From Enhydrobacter sp. (GTDB lineage: Bacteria; Pseudomonadota; Alphaproteobacteria; Reyranellales; Reyranellaceae): DNA of 64,000 nucleotides. Within the stretch, counting starts at the first letter, position 1. The number at the start of each line of letters is the position of its first letter. Position numbers and translations under genes: made by a program. Location of the stretch: contig NZ_CP126889.1 of NCBI RefSeq assembly GCF_030246845.1, forward strand, positions 4,583,001 through 4,647,000, in the 5' to 3' direction. Under the pieces are notes generated by a model. It was not told where the DNA came from, ran no database searches, and was given only the letters and a program-made list of their open reading frames with translations. Positions 25,136 through 33,979 of the stretch are shown one piece after another.

Positions 25136-26291
25136 GGCGCAGCCGAAGCTGTTCGAACCGATTTCGATGCGACGTGACGCTCAAGAACCGGGTCGTGGTC
25201 GCGCCCATGCACCAGTACTCGGCGGTCAAGGGCTTCGCGACCGACTGGCATCTGATGAATGCCGGCCGCTATGCCGCCGGCGGCGCGGGTCTCGTGATCA
25301 TGGAATCGACCAAGGTCGAGCGTCGTGGCTGCGGCACGGTGGGCGATCTCGGTTTGTGGGACGACGCCTTCGTTCCCGGCCTCCGACGCTGCGTCGATTT
25401 CATCAAGTTGCACAACGCCGTGCCCGGCATCCAGCTCGGCCATTCGGGCCGCAAGGCGCGGCGCTTCCGGCCCTGGGAAGGCGGCGCGCCGCTCGAGCCG
25501 TCACCCGAGATAGACGACTGGGAGGCGTGGGAGCTCGTGTCGGCGAGCGCGCTCAGCGCGCCGCCGACCGATCCTCTGCCGCGTGCCCTTGCGCGGGCGG
25601 AAATCCCCGAGGTGATCGAGCGCTGGGGCCAGGCGGCGCGGCGGGCCAACGAGGCGGGGTTCGAGGTACTCGATATCCATGGTGCACACGGCTACCTGAT
25701 CCATCAGTTCCTCTCGCCGTTCTCGAACCTGCGCAACGACCAGTATGGCGGCAGCGAGCAGAACCGCATGCTTTTCTGCATCGAAGTCGTCGAAAGCGTA
25801 CGCGCTCATTGGCCTGCCTCGAAGCCGTTGTTCCTGCGGCTCTCGGTCGAGGACGATGCCGGCTGGGGGCCCGACCAGAGCGTGGCTCTGGCGCGGATCG
25901 TGAAGCCCAAGGGAGTCGATGTGATCGACTGCAGCTCGGGCGGCATGCGCGGTTCGCCGGTGGTGAGTGCGGGCCCCGTCACCTACGGCTATCAGGTGCC
26001 CTATGCCGAGCGGCTGCGGAAGGACGTCGGCATCATGAGCATGGCGGTGGGTCTGATCGTCCATGCCGACCAGGCGGAGCAGATCCTGCAGCAGGGTCGG
26101 GCCGACCTGATCGCACTCGCCCGCGAGCTTCTCTACAATCCCAATTGGCCGATGGACGCGGCGCAGAAGCTGGGCATCGATCGCAACTTCGCTCGGTGCC
26201 CCCGCCGCAGGCCTACTGGCTCGCCAAACGCGCGCAGGCCGTGAAGACTGTCGTGCCGTCCACTTACATGAAAGGGATGAATGCTGGATGA
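25134..26291 (+). pseudogene. Old yellow enzyme family NADH:flavin oxidoreductase, two frameshifts
   Basis: The ATG at 25134 has a good ribosome site (GGAGGAG) and encodes MAQPKLFEPISMR. The expected continuation TLKNRVVVAPMHQYSA is in another frame from 25174, so about 2 nt are missing near 25166-25174. The body is intact (HSGRKARRF, DIHGAHGYLIHQFLSP, NDQYGGS, CSSGG). Near 26190-26198 the family-like tail PPQAYWLAKRAQ returns to the first frame, so about 1 nt is missing there. The two indels add to 3 nt. Either the gene is broken, the assembly has errors, or a shortened protein starts at GTG 25174 and ends at 26244. Confidence 0.8.
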
Positions 26292-26372
26292 AGGCGCGCT
26301 CACCAGGACGTGAGGCAAACCCCGATCGCATCGGCTTATGATCGCCACGGGTTCCATTTGGTGGAGTACAGC

Positions 26373-26921
26373 ATGAAGCGGGTTGTAGCGGTTGCTTTGG
26401 CATTGGGTTGCCTTGTTGCAGCACCTGCCGTCGCTGCCTTGAAGCCGGGGGCTGTCGCGCCGGACTTCACCGCGCCAGCGGCGGTCGGCGGACAGGAATT
26501 CACCTTCTCGCTGGCAAAAGCCCTGAAGAAGGGGCCAGTCGTGCTCTATTTCTTCCCCAAGGCCTTCACCAAGGGCTGCACGGCCGAGGCGCATGAATTT
26601 GCCGCGGCGGCGGACCGGTTCGCGGCCGAAGGCGCCACCCTGATCGGCATGTCGGCCGACGATATCGGCACGCTGCACAAATTTTCCTCGCAGGAATGCT
26701 CGGCCAAATTCCCGGTGGCGGCAGACCCTGACCTCAAGGTGATTCGCGCCTACGACGCGGCTCTGGTCCGTGTCGGCTCCGTCGGCATTGCCGACCGGAT
26801 TTCGTACGTCATCGCCCCGGATGACAGGATCGTCTACGCTTATGCAGATCGCAATCCCGACAAGCACGTCGAGAATACGCTGGCGGCGGTCCGGGAGCTG
26901 GAGGCGAAGGCCAGAAAATAG
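26373..26921 (+). CDS. Exported peroxiredoxin-like protein (AhpC/TSA, Bcp-type)
   Basis: Reduces peroxides through a reactive cysteine. The 182 residues begin with a Sec signal peptide (MKRVVAVALALGCLVAAPAVAA), followed by a thioredoxin-fold domain: KPGAVAPDFTAPAAVGG, FFPKAFTKGCTAEAHEF with the peroxidatic cysteine, and ISYVIAPDDRIVYAY. The Bcp-type second cysteine five residues later is a histidine here; another cysteine (SQECSAKF) lies about 43 residues downstream. The signal peptide places it in the periplasm. A frame extension upstream to 26310 is left out because it would bury the signal peptide. Confidence 0.85.
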   Translation: MKRVVAVALALGCLVAAPAVAALKPGAVAPDFTAPAAVGGQEFTFSLAKALKKGPVVLYFFPKAFTKGCTAEAHEFAAAADRFAAEGATLIGMSADDIGTLHKFSSQECSAKFPVAADPDLKVIRAYDAALVRVGSVGIADRISYVIAPDDRIVYAYADRNPDKHVENTLAAVRELEAKARK

Positions 26922-27018
26922 CCCTGCGATTTCCGGATCGCACGGTTGAGGAAAGGCCGGTCGTCGGAAACGTCCACCTGATTTGTCTTTTTGATTGGGA
27001 GCGTCGGAGGAGCAGGGA

Positions 27019-27780
27019 ATGGACGGCGTCGTTCACGACCGTGTCGAGACGAGCGAAGCGGAGTGGAAGGCGCGCTGCGAGCTCGCGGCGCTCTACAGGG
27101 TGGCCGATCATCTCGGTTGGACCGATCTTATCGACACGCACATGTCGGTGCGGGTGCCGGGCGAGCCCGACTGCTTCCTGATCAACCACTATGAGGAGAT
27201 GTTCGACGAGATCACCGCCTCAAGCCTCATCAAGATGGATCTCGACGGCAAGATCTACGGCAAGCAGGGCCGTTTCAACGCCGCGGGCTTCACCATCCAC
27301 AGCGGCGTCTACAAGGCGCGGCCGGACGTCAACTGCGTGATGCACACCCACACGCGTGCGGGCGGCGGCGTCTCGCTCCTGAAGCAGGGCCTGCGGCCGA
27401 TCAGCCAGGACGCACTGCACGTCTACGACGACATCGTCTATCACCACTACGGCGTGCCGGCGACGGTGGAGGAGTGCGAGGAGCTGGGCAGGAGCTGCCA
27501 GAAGGGCGGCCATGTCGTTCTCCACAATCACGGCCTGCTCACGGCGCATGCCACGTTGCCGGGTGCGCTGCGCGGCATGTACATGCTGGAGCGCGCCTGC
27601 GAGCTGGAGCTGATCTCCCGCCAGCTCGGCGAGGAGCCGGTGACGATCGACGACTACATCGTCCAGCGGGCGGCCCAGCGCATGAAGCAGGTCCGTTCGG
27701 CGCCGGACTACGGCGTCAGCTATTTCGAGGCCCTGAAACGACAGCTCGTCAAGAAGGGCGCCGGCGACTGGGCTCGCTGA
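27019..27780 (+). CDS. Class II aldolase/adducin family protein
   Basis: A 253-residue protein with the class II aldolase fold. The metal-binding histidines are in VMHTHTRAGGG and LHNHGLLTAH, and FTIHSGVYKARPDVNCV precedes them. Related enzymes act on sugar phosphates or other hydroxy-ketone substrates, but many adducin-like members have no known activity. The ATG at 27019 has GGAGGAGCAGGGA upstream. Its 3' end overlaps the remnant of a thioesterase on the minus strand. Confidence 0.86.
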   Translation: MDGVVHDRVETSEAEWKARCELAALYRVADHLGWTDLIDTHMSVRVPGEPDCFLINHYEEMFDEITASSLIKMDLDGKIYGKQGRFNAAGFTIHSGVYKARPDVNCVMHTHTRAGGGVSLLKQGLRPISQDALHVYDDIVYHHYGVPATVEECEELGRSCQKGGHVVLHNHGLLTAHATLPGALRGMYMLERACELELISRQLGEEPVTIDDYIVQRAAQRMKQVRSAPDYGVSYFEALKRQLVKKGAGDWAR

Positions 27781-28157
27781 GCCGCAACAACGTGTGAGGT
27801 AGCTGCCGGCCGCCGGGCCGAACTGCCCGCGTTGCCCTTCGCGCAGACGATCGTGGCGTTCGCGGCGACCACGTCGGCCTGCCGCAGCTCGACATACCAA
27901 TGCTGCACCGAACGGCCGGTGCGGACCGGGTGGACGGTCGCGTCGAACGGGCCGCGCGCAACGGCTGCGGTGAAGTTGACGGTGATCGAGCAGGGGGCGC
28001 CCAACCGATCCGGTCGCTCGAGAACGCCACGCATCAGGATCGCCGCCGTCACCCCGCCGAGCGGTCCGTTGAAGTTCCAGTAGGCGCCGCTCGTCGAGCC
28101 GCGCAGGCTGCCGCATGGAGAAGAGGTCAGGGACGTTGCCTGGTCCAATGGATGCAT
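27720..28157 (-). pseudogene. Truncated acyl-CoA thioesterase (TesB-like), N-terminal remnant
   Basis: About the first 107 codons match the N-terminal hotdog of thioesterase-family proteins: YWNFNGPLGGVTAAILMRGVLERPDRLG, VNFTAAVARGPFDATVHPVR, RSVQHWYVEL. Homology stops near 27839. The remaining 38 codons (SSARRPAATSHVV...) look random and run into the aldolase gene on the other strand. A complete member has about 260-280 residues, so more than half is missing. Confidence 0.75.
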
Positions 28158-28244
28158 GCGCCTGACTCCTCACACGAACCGTTCCGTTCAACATGAAGCC
28201 CTGCCGGCATCCGGTCGACTACCGCGAAGGTAGTCGCGGTTCCG

Positions 28245-29460
28245 TCAGTCGGCGCAGGTCTGGGGATCGCGAAAACGCACCGCGATCCAGAACGACGCTT
28301 GCGCGATCAGCCCGGCGGCGACCAATACGATGGACGAGGTGAGGGCGGGGTTGTCGCCGAAGCTCATGATGGCGGTGCAGACCGCGCCGACACCCATCTG
28401 GCTGAAGCCGTACAGGCCGGATGCCGAGCCGATGACGGCAGGATTGACGCTGATCGCCTGGCCGAGCGCGGCAGGCGAGGCGATGCCCGCGCCGACAGCG
28501 AAGAAAAACATCGACCCCACGACCAGCAGCACGGAGAGATGGCCGGACAAGGCGGCGACGAGGAAGACGAGGGCCGCCACGACACTGGCGAGATTGGCGC
28601 CGACCATGAGCCGATCGATAGCGAACTTGGGAATCAGACGCGCCGCCGCCATGCTGCCGACCCAGATGCCGACGAACTGGATCGCGAGATAGATCCCTAC
28701 CTCGTAGTCCGGCCGACCGAGCTGGTGGGTGAAGATGAACGGCGACGCGGCGAGGAAACCGTACATGGAGGTCGTGGCGCAGCCTCCGCCCAGCGCATAG
28801 CCGAGGAAGGCAGGCGAACGCAGCAGCCGTCCGTAGTTGTGTGCCAGCGCGCCGACATGGGCCGAGCCGGTTGGCCTGTTCGTCTCCGACAGCAGCAGCC
28901 AGTTGAACAGAAGGTTGATCGCGCCGAGGCCGGCCAGCAGGAAGAAGATCGAGCGCCAGCCGAAAGCGGTGGCGAGCGCGCCGCCCAGCAGGGGGGCTGC
29001 GGCCGGCCCGATGACGACCATGAGGGTTCATCAATGCCAAGCGGCGGGCCGCCTCCTTGGCAAGGGCGGTGTCTCGGACGATCGCGCGGCCGATCACCAG
29101 GCCGGAACACCCGCCCAGCGCCTGAAGGAGCCGCAGCACGATCAAGGTCTGGACATCGGGCGCGAACGCCGCCCACAGGCCGGTGCCGGTGTAGACAAGG
29201 AGCCCCATGGTCAGCATCGAGCGGCGGCCGAAGCGGTCCGACAGCGGCCCGTAGACGAGCTGCCCGACCGCGAGCCCGAAGATGTAGACGCTCATCGTCA
29301 TCTGCATCGCGCCGATACCGGCGCCGAGATCGCGTCCGGCCTCGGGGAGCGCTGGCACGAAAATGTGCATGGCGAGCGTGCCGCTGAAGGTGATCATGGC
29401 CAGCAGCCAGAGCGGAGCGGCGCGCGAAGGCTTTGCCGCGATGGTGGCAACCACGGTCAC
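28245..29460 (-). pseudogene. Bcr/CflA-type MFS drug-efflux transporter, frameshifted
   Basis: Twelve-segment MFS protein with the motif GPLSDRFGRRSMLTMGL. The GTG at 29460 overlaps the marR stop (GTGA). The frame runs through AKEAARRLALMN, then must shift to read MVVIGPAAAPLLGGALATAFGWRSIFFLL at about 29020-29030. Removing one C from an AACCCTC tract (read on the minus strand) would restore the frame, so it is a 1-nt insertion or a sequence error. The remaining part to 28245 is intact. Regulated with marR, probably by the dyad at 29939-29965. Confidence 0.82.
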
Positions 29461-29918
29461 GCGGCCACTTCCTGCATCGACCTTTCGAGCGCATCGCAGA
29501 CATGCGTCAGGACCCGGCGGGCCGTCTCGATGTCCCGATCGCTCAGCCCGGCCAGGGCATCGCGCCGCACCTGCAGGGCCGCGACCTCGACCTTGTCGGC
29601 GATCGCGCGTCCGCGCGCGGTCAGAAAAATCGCCTTGGCCCGCCGGTCGGTCGCTTCCGCGCGGCGCCTGATCAGGCCCGCCGCCTCCAGATTGTCGAGC
29701 AGCCGAACGACCGACGAGCTGTCGAGCGACAGCGAGGCCGCCAGATCCTTCTGGCGCGGCGGGGTGACAGCGCGTGCAATATGCACGAGCGGCAGCCACG
29801 TCGCTTCGGTGAGCTTGAACGGCTGCAGGCGCTGGTCGGCCGCCCGCCGCCATTGGCGGGAAGCACGGGCGAGCAGGGCACCGAACGTGCCGCGAAGGGT
29901 GTCGTCGGGGTGCGACAT
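29457..29918 (-). CDS. MarR-family transcriptional regulator
   Basis: A 153-residue winged-helix regulator (MSHPDDTLRGTFGALLARASRQW). The DNA-binding part has LTEATWLPLVHIARAVTPPRQKDLAASLSLDSSSVVRLLDNLEAAGLIRR, and the wing is EATDRRAKAIFLTARGRAIADKV. An earlier ATG at 29960 exists, but the dyad at 29939-29965 would then lie inside the gene, so 29918 is preferred. It overlaps the efflux gene by 4 nt, so it probably represses marR and the transporter in response to a small molecule. Confidence 0.9.
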   Translation of the reverse strand: MSHPDDTLRGTFGALLARASRQWRRAADQRLQPFKLTEATWLPLVHIARAVTPPRQKDLAASLSLDSSSVVRLLDNLEAAGLIRRRAEATDRRAKAIFLTARGRAIADKVEVAALQVRRDALAGLSDRDIETARRVLTHVCDALERSMQEVAA

Positions 29919-29938
29919 AGTTCCAGGCGTTGGATGTA

Positions 29939-29965
29939 ATGCCATTAGATGGCATGTCATCTAAT
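29939..29965. promoter_or_regulatory. Two overlapping dyads upstream of marR, probable MarR operator
   Basis: ATTAGATG-GCATGT-CATCTAAT (29944-29965) is a perfect 8-bp dyad with a 6-nt centre. ATGCCAT-TAG-ATGGCAT (29939-29955) is a perfect 7-bp dyad overlapping it. Both lie 21-47 nt before the marR start, a usual position for autoregulation. The A/T-rich TTAGATG half-sites fit the MarR type. Confidence 0.7.
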
Positions 29966-30034
29966 TATTCGGCATGGCACCCTGGGCGGCAATGTCGAGG
30001 CTTCAGCCCCCTCGGATATGGGCGCGGAAAGCGG

Positions 30035-30829
30035 CTACTTCCCCTTCCACTCGGGCTTCGGCCTCTTGTTCACGAATGCGTCGATGCCGGCCTGCGCATC
30101 CTCGCTTTGCAGGGCGCCGGCCATGAACTCGGTGGCGAGCGCATAAGCCTGCTCGATGCTCATTTCCATGTGCCGGTGGAACATCGCCTTGCCCGAGGCG
30201 ATCTGTTGCGGCGGCTGGTCGGCGATCTGGGTCGCGAGCGCCATCGTTGCCTCGTCGAGCTTGTCGGGCGAAGCGAGGCGGCTCACCAGCCCGTCGCGCA
30301 GGGCGGTCGTCGCATCGATGAACTGCCCGGTGAGCAGCATGTCGAGCGCGCGCTTCTTGCCGACGTTGCGGCCCACCGGCACCGAGGGCGTGCCGCAGAA
30401 GAGACCGTTGGTGATGCCCGAGGTGGCGAAGGTCGCCTCGCTCGAGGCGACGGCGAGGTCGCAGGCCGCGACCAGTTGACAGCCGGCTGCGGTCGCCATG
30501 GCATGGACCTTGGCGATCACCGGCTGCGGCAGGCGCTGGATCGACAGCATCATCGCCGAGCAGCGCGTCAGGAGATCGTGGTGGAAAGTGTAGTCCTTGC
30601 GCGCGGCGACCTCGCGCAGGTCGTGGCCGGTCGAGAACGCGCGGCCCTTCGCTTCGAGGATCACGCAACGGATCGCACGATCTTTCGCGAGCCTGTCGAA
30701 TTCCGCCTGAAGGGCGTCTATAAGCTCGCCCGACAGCGCATTCATGGCGTGCGGACGGTTCAGCGTCAGGATGGCGATGCGGCCGTCGTCGCGGCGCAGC
30801 AGGACGGGCTCATTGGGGACGGCGGACAT
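30035..30829 (-). CDS. Enoyl-CoA hydratase/isomerase family protein (ECHDC3-like)
   Basis: A 264-residue crotonase. The oxyanion-hole segments are GRAFSTGHDLREV and HAMATAAGCQLVAACDLAVAS. The C-terminal part (FCGTPSVPVGRNVGKKRALDMLL) resembles the ECHDC3-like group more than classical hydratases, so the exact reaction is uncertain. Its start is only 33 nt from the divergent hotdog gene, suggesting a shared promoter and a common role in acyl-CoA metabolism. Confidence 0.9.
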   Translation of the reverse strand: MSAVPNEPVLLRRDDGRIAILTLNRPHAMNALSGELIDALQAEFDRLAKDRAIRCVILEAKGRAFSTGHDLREVAARKDYTFHHDLLTRCSAMMLSIQRLPQPVIAKVHAMATAAGCQLVAACDLAVASSEATFATSGITNGLFCGTPSVPVGRNVGKKRALDMLLTGQFIDATTALRDGLVSRLASPDKLDEATMALATQIADQPPQQIASGKAMFHRHMEMSIEQAYALATEFMAGALQSEDAQAGIDAFVNKRPKPEWKGK

Positions 30830-30862
30830 AGTTTCATTCTATGGCGTGGGAAGCGCGGCGTC

Positions 30863-31303
<441 letters not shown>

Positions 31304-31349
31304 TACCGCGCATATAACCTTTTGATTTAGGACAATAAAATCAGAAAAT

Positions 31350-31378
31350 TTGACATTCGACGACATTCTTCCCATAAG
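31350..31378 (+). promoter_or_regulatory. Candidate sigma70 promoter for rplM-rpsI
   Basis: TTGACA at 31350-31355, 17-nt spacer, CATAAG at 31373-31378, 24 nt before the rplM ATG. The -35 box is a perfect consensus and the surrounding 60 nt are A/T-rich compared with the rest of the window. Confidence 0.7.
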
Positions 31379-31402
31379 CCCCGCCTCACGGAAGAAAGAG
31401 CC

Positions 31403-31867
31403 ATGAAAACCCTGAGCCTCAAGACTGCCGACGTGCAGAAGAAGTGGGTGCTGATCGACGCCGATGGGCTGGTGCTCGGCCGGCTCGCCTCGATCATCGC
31501 CATGCGCCTGCGCGGCAAGCACAAGCCGACCTTTACACCGCATGTCGATTGCGGCGACAACATCATCGTCATCAACGCCGAGAAGGTGCGCCTCACCGGC
31601 CGCAAGGCGGAGCGCGAGTACTTCTACTGGCACACTGGCCATCCCGGTGGCATCAAGGGCGAGACGCTGGGCAAGCGGCTGGAAGGCCGTTTCCCCGAAC
31701 GCGTCATCGAGAAGGCTGTCGAACGCATGATCACGCGCGGTCCGCTCGGCCGCAGGCAGATGAAGAACCTGCGCGTCTACAAGGGCCCCAACCACGAGCA
31801 CGAGGCGCAGCAGCCGGAGAAGCTGGATGTGGCCGCGATGAACCGCAAGAATTCGAGGATCGGCTGA
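31403..31867 (+). CDS. rplM: 50S ribosomal protein L13
   Basis: Large-subunit ribosomal protein of 154 residues. MKTLSLKTADVQKKWVLIDADGLVLGRLASIIAMRLRGKHKP, HVDCGDNIIVINAEKVRLTGRKAE and the YFYWHTGHPGGIK segment are family signatures. It is followed by rpsI with 1 nt between, the universal L13-S9 pair. Confidence 0.98.
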   Translation: MKTLSLKTADVQKKWVLIDADGLVLGRLASIIAMRLRGKHKPTFTPHVDCGDNIIVINAEKVRLTGRKAEREYFYWHTGHPGGIKGETLGKRLEGRFPERVIEKAVERMITRGPLGRRQMKNLRVYKGPNHEHEAQQPEKLDVAAMNRKNSRIG

Positions 31868-31868
31868 C

Positions 31869-32345
31869 ATGGCTACCGAACTTTCGTCCTTTGCCGAGCT
31901 GAAGAAAGCGCCGATTGCGCCCCCGCCCGCGCCGGTCCGCGAGAAGGAGGTCGACGCCCAGGGGCGTGCCTATGCCACCGGCCGGCGCAAGAACGCGGTC
32001 GCCCGCGTCTGGGTGAAGCCGGGCACCGGCCAGATCACGATCAACGGCCGCGACCAGAAGATCTACTTCGCACGGCCTACCCAGCAGATGGTGATCCAGC
32101 AGCCGTTCGACGTGTCGCAGCGCACCGGTCAGTTCGACGTCGTGGCCACCGTCTCGGGCGGCGGCCTGTCGGGGCAGGCGGGCGCGGTCCGCCACGGCAT
32201 CGCCCAGGCGCTGGCCAAGTTCGAGCCGGAGCTGCGCGGCGCCATGAAGAGCAATGGCTTTCTTACCCGCGACAGCCGCGTGGTGGAGCGCAAGAAGTAC
32301 GGCCGTGCCGGTGCCCGGCGCCGCTTCCAGTTCTCCAAGCGCTAG
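31869..32345 (+). CDS. rpsI: 30S ribosomal protein S9
   Basis: Small-subunit ribosomal protein of 158 residues. The core begins at about residue 33 (GRAYATGRRKNAVARVWVKPGTG) after an alphaproteobacterial N-terminal extension rich in Ala and Pro (FAELKKAPIAPPPAP). It ends with the conserved RKKYGRAGARRRFQFSKR tail that reaches the P site. Followed by a terminator at 32376-32406. Confidence 0.98.
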   Translation: MATELSSFAELKKAPIAPPPAPVREKEVDAQGRAYATGRRKNAVARVWVKPGTGQITINGRDQKIYFARPTQQMVIQQPFDVSQRTGQFDVVATVSGGGLSGQAGAVRHGIAQALAKFEPELRGAMKSNGFLTRDSRVVERKKYGRAGARRRFQFSKR

Positions 32346-32375
32346 GCGGCGCCCCGAGAGCCAGTCGGACATGGT

Positions 32376-32406
32376 CGAGGGGCGCCGGGAGGCGCCCTTC
32401 GTTTTT
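32376..32406 (+). terminator. Rho-independent terminator after rpsI
   Basis: An 11-bp stem with one G-T wobble (CGAGGGGCGCC paired with GGCGCCCTTCG), a GGGA loop and a following TTTTT. It lies 30 nt after the rpsI stop and just before the carbonic anhydrase gene. Confidence 0.88.
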
Positions 32407-32423
32407 GTGGAGAGACAGCCCGA

Positions 32424-32960
32424 ATGCCCGGTCTCATCGTTCCGTTCAACGGCATCGTTCCCAAGGTCGACAAGAGCGCCTTCATCGCGCCCAATGCGAC
32501 GCTGGTCGGCGACGTCGCGATCGGCGCCAATTGCGGCATCTGGTTCGGCGCCGTCTTGCGCGCCGACGGGCCCGGGATCAGGATCGGCGACAACTCCAAC
32601 ATCCAGGACGGCGTGGTGATCCATATTGCCGCGCGCGGTGTCGGCACGACGGTCGGCCGCAACGTCACGGTGGGGCATCTGGCCTTGCTGCATGCTTGCG
32701 AAATCCAGGACGATTCGTTCATCGGCATGCACTCGACGGTGCTCGATGAAGCGGTCGTCGAGACCGGCGCGATGGTGGCGGCCGGCGCCGTCGTCACGCC
32801 GCGCAAGATTGTGCGCAAGGGCGAATTGTGGGCCGGCAATCCGGCGGTGAAGCTGCGCGACATCACCGACAAGGATCTCGAGATCTTCAGGCGCTCGGCG
32901 GAGAGCTATGTGAAGTTGGCACAGGCCTATCGTCCGGCCGAGCGAAAGGCGGCGGAGTAG
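32424..32960 (+). CDS. Gamma-class carbonic anhydrase family protein
   Basis: A 178-residue left-handed beta-helix trimer-type protein with hexapeptide repeats (IAPNATLVGDVAIGANCGIWFGAVLRADG, IGDNSNIQDGVVIH). The metal histidines of the family are in GVVIHIAARG and VGHLALLHACEI (HLALLHA). The highly conserved IGMHSTVLDEAVVETGAMVAAGAVV follows. Some members hydrate CO2 and others have no demonstrated activity. No partner gene is evident; queE starts 20 nt downstream. Confidence 0.9.
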   Translation: MPGLIVPFNGIVPKVDKSAFIAPNATLVGDVAIGANCGIWFGAVLRADGPGIRIGDNSNIQDGVVIHIAARGVGTTVGRNVTVGHLALLHACEIQDDSFIGMHSTVLDEAVVETGAMVAAGAVVTPRKIVRKGELWAGNPAVKLRDITDKDLEIFRRSAESYVKLAQAYRPAERKAAE

Positions 32961-32980
32961 CGTCGCGCGAAAGCGGTCTC

Positions 32981-33613
32981 ATGAGCTACGCGGTCAAGGA
33001 GATCTTCAAGACGTTGCAGGGCGAAGGCGCGCAGGCCGGTCGCGCGGCGGTGTTCTGCCGTTTCGCCGGTTGCAATCTCTGGTCGGGTCGCGAGGAGGAT
33101 CGCGCGACCGCGGCCTGCCGCTTCTGCGACACCGATTTCGTGGGCATGGACGGCACACTCGGCGGCCGCTACGCCGCTGCGGAAGACCTTGCGGCCGTGG
33201 TCGAGCGCACCTGGGATGGCCCGCGGGCGCACCGCTTCGTGGTGCTGACGGGCGGCGAGCCCTTGCTCCAGGTCGATGGCGACCTGCTCAAGGCGCTGCA
33301 CGGACGGGGCTTCGAAATCGCCCTCGAGACCAACGGCACCGTCGATCTGCCGCCTGGGATCGATTGGGTGTGCGTCAGTCCCAAGACGCCCGACGAACTG
33401 AAGGTGAGGAAGGGCGACGAGCTGAAGCTCGTCTATCCCCAGACCGACGTGCCGCCCGAAGCCTTCGTCGGCCTCGATTTCCGACGCTTCTCGCTGCAGC
33501 CGATGGACGGTCCGGACGTCGCCGAGAATACCCGCCGAGCGATCGCCTATTGCCTCGCCCATCCGCAGTGGCAGCTCAGTACGCAGACCCACAAGCATCT
33601 GGGCATCCGCTGA
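32981..33613 (+). CDS. queE: 7-carboxy-7-deazaguanine synthase
   Basis: Radical SAM enzyme that rearranges 6-carboxy-tetrahydropterin to 7-carboxy-7-deazaguanine on the queuosine pathway. The 210 residues carry the unusual QueE cluster motif C31-x14-C46-x2-C49 (the insert between the first two cysteines is typical), and VVLTGGEPLLQ and ALETNGTV. The start at 32981 gives MSYAVKEIFKTLQGEG, the family N-terminus. Its TGA overlaps the queD ATG by 1 nt (TGATG). Confidence 0.95.
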   Translation: MSYAVKEIFKTLQGEGAQAGRAAVFCRFAGCNLWSGREEDRATAACRFCDTDFVGMDGTLGGRYAAAEDLAAVVERTWDGPRAHRFVVLTGGEPLLQVDGDLLKALHGRGFEIALETNGTVDLPPGIDWVCVSPKTPDELKVRKGDELKLVYPQTDVPPEAFVGLDFRRFSLQPMDGPDVAENTRRAIAYCLAHPQWQLSTQTHKHLGIR

Positions 33614-33978
33614 TGTGGGAGCTCACCAAGTCCTTCCGCTTCGATGCCGCGCACACGCTCCAGCGCAGCATCGACGCCGAGTCGAGCCGGCGCGTCCATG
33701 GCCATTCCTATCGTGCCGAGGTCACGCTGCGCGGCGAACCCGATCCGAAAACCGGCATGGTGGTCGACTTCGGCCTGCTGGAGAAGGCATTGGCGGCGGC
33801 GCGGGACGGGCTCGACCATCATATGCTGGACGAGGTGCCTGATCTCGGTCCGGCGACGATGGAGAACCTCGCCGCCTGGATCTGGCGCCGGCTGGCGCCG
33901 GTGACCAAGGGGTTGGTGAAGGTCACTGTCTTTCGCGACAGCCAGGACGAGTCCGTCACCTATCGCGAAGGTGACTAA
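33613..33978 (+). CDS. queD: 6-carboxy-5,6,7,8-tetrahydropterin synthase-like protein
   Basis: Expected to make the QueE substrate from dihydroneopterin triphosphate. The 121 residues have the zinc histidines H14 (FDAAHTL), H29 and H31 (VHGHSY) and LDHHMLDEVPD with the Asp-His pair. The catalytic cysteine, which in QueD lies four residues before the HGH histidine, is Ser25 here (ESSRRVHGH). The usual Glu of the C-terminal ET motif is Asp109 (FRDSQDE). It may be a divergent QueD or a related enzyme; coupling to queE supports the 7-deazaguanine pathway. Confidence 0.82.
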   Translation: MWELTKSFRFDAAHTLQRSIDAESSRRVHGHSYRAEVTLRGEPDPKTGMVVDFGLLEKALAAARDGLDHHMLDEVPDLGPATMENLAAWIWRRLAPVTKGLVKVTVFRDSQDESVTYREGD

Positions 33979-33979
33979 A

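Noticed and set aside
27220..28194. Minus-strand frame of 324 codons across the aldolase and thioesterase remnant
   Set aside because: It is a different frame from the thioesterase motif YWNFNGPLGG; the homology is in 27720-28157.
29919..29960. Longer MarR start at 29960
   Set aside because: It would place the operator-like dyads inside the coding region and adds residues that look unlike a regulator N-terminus.
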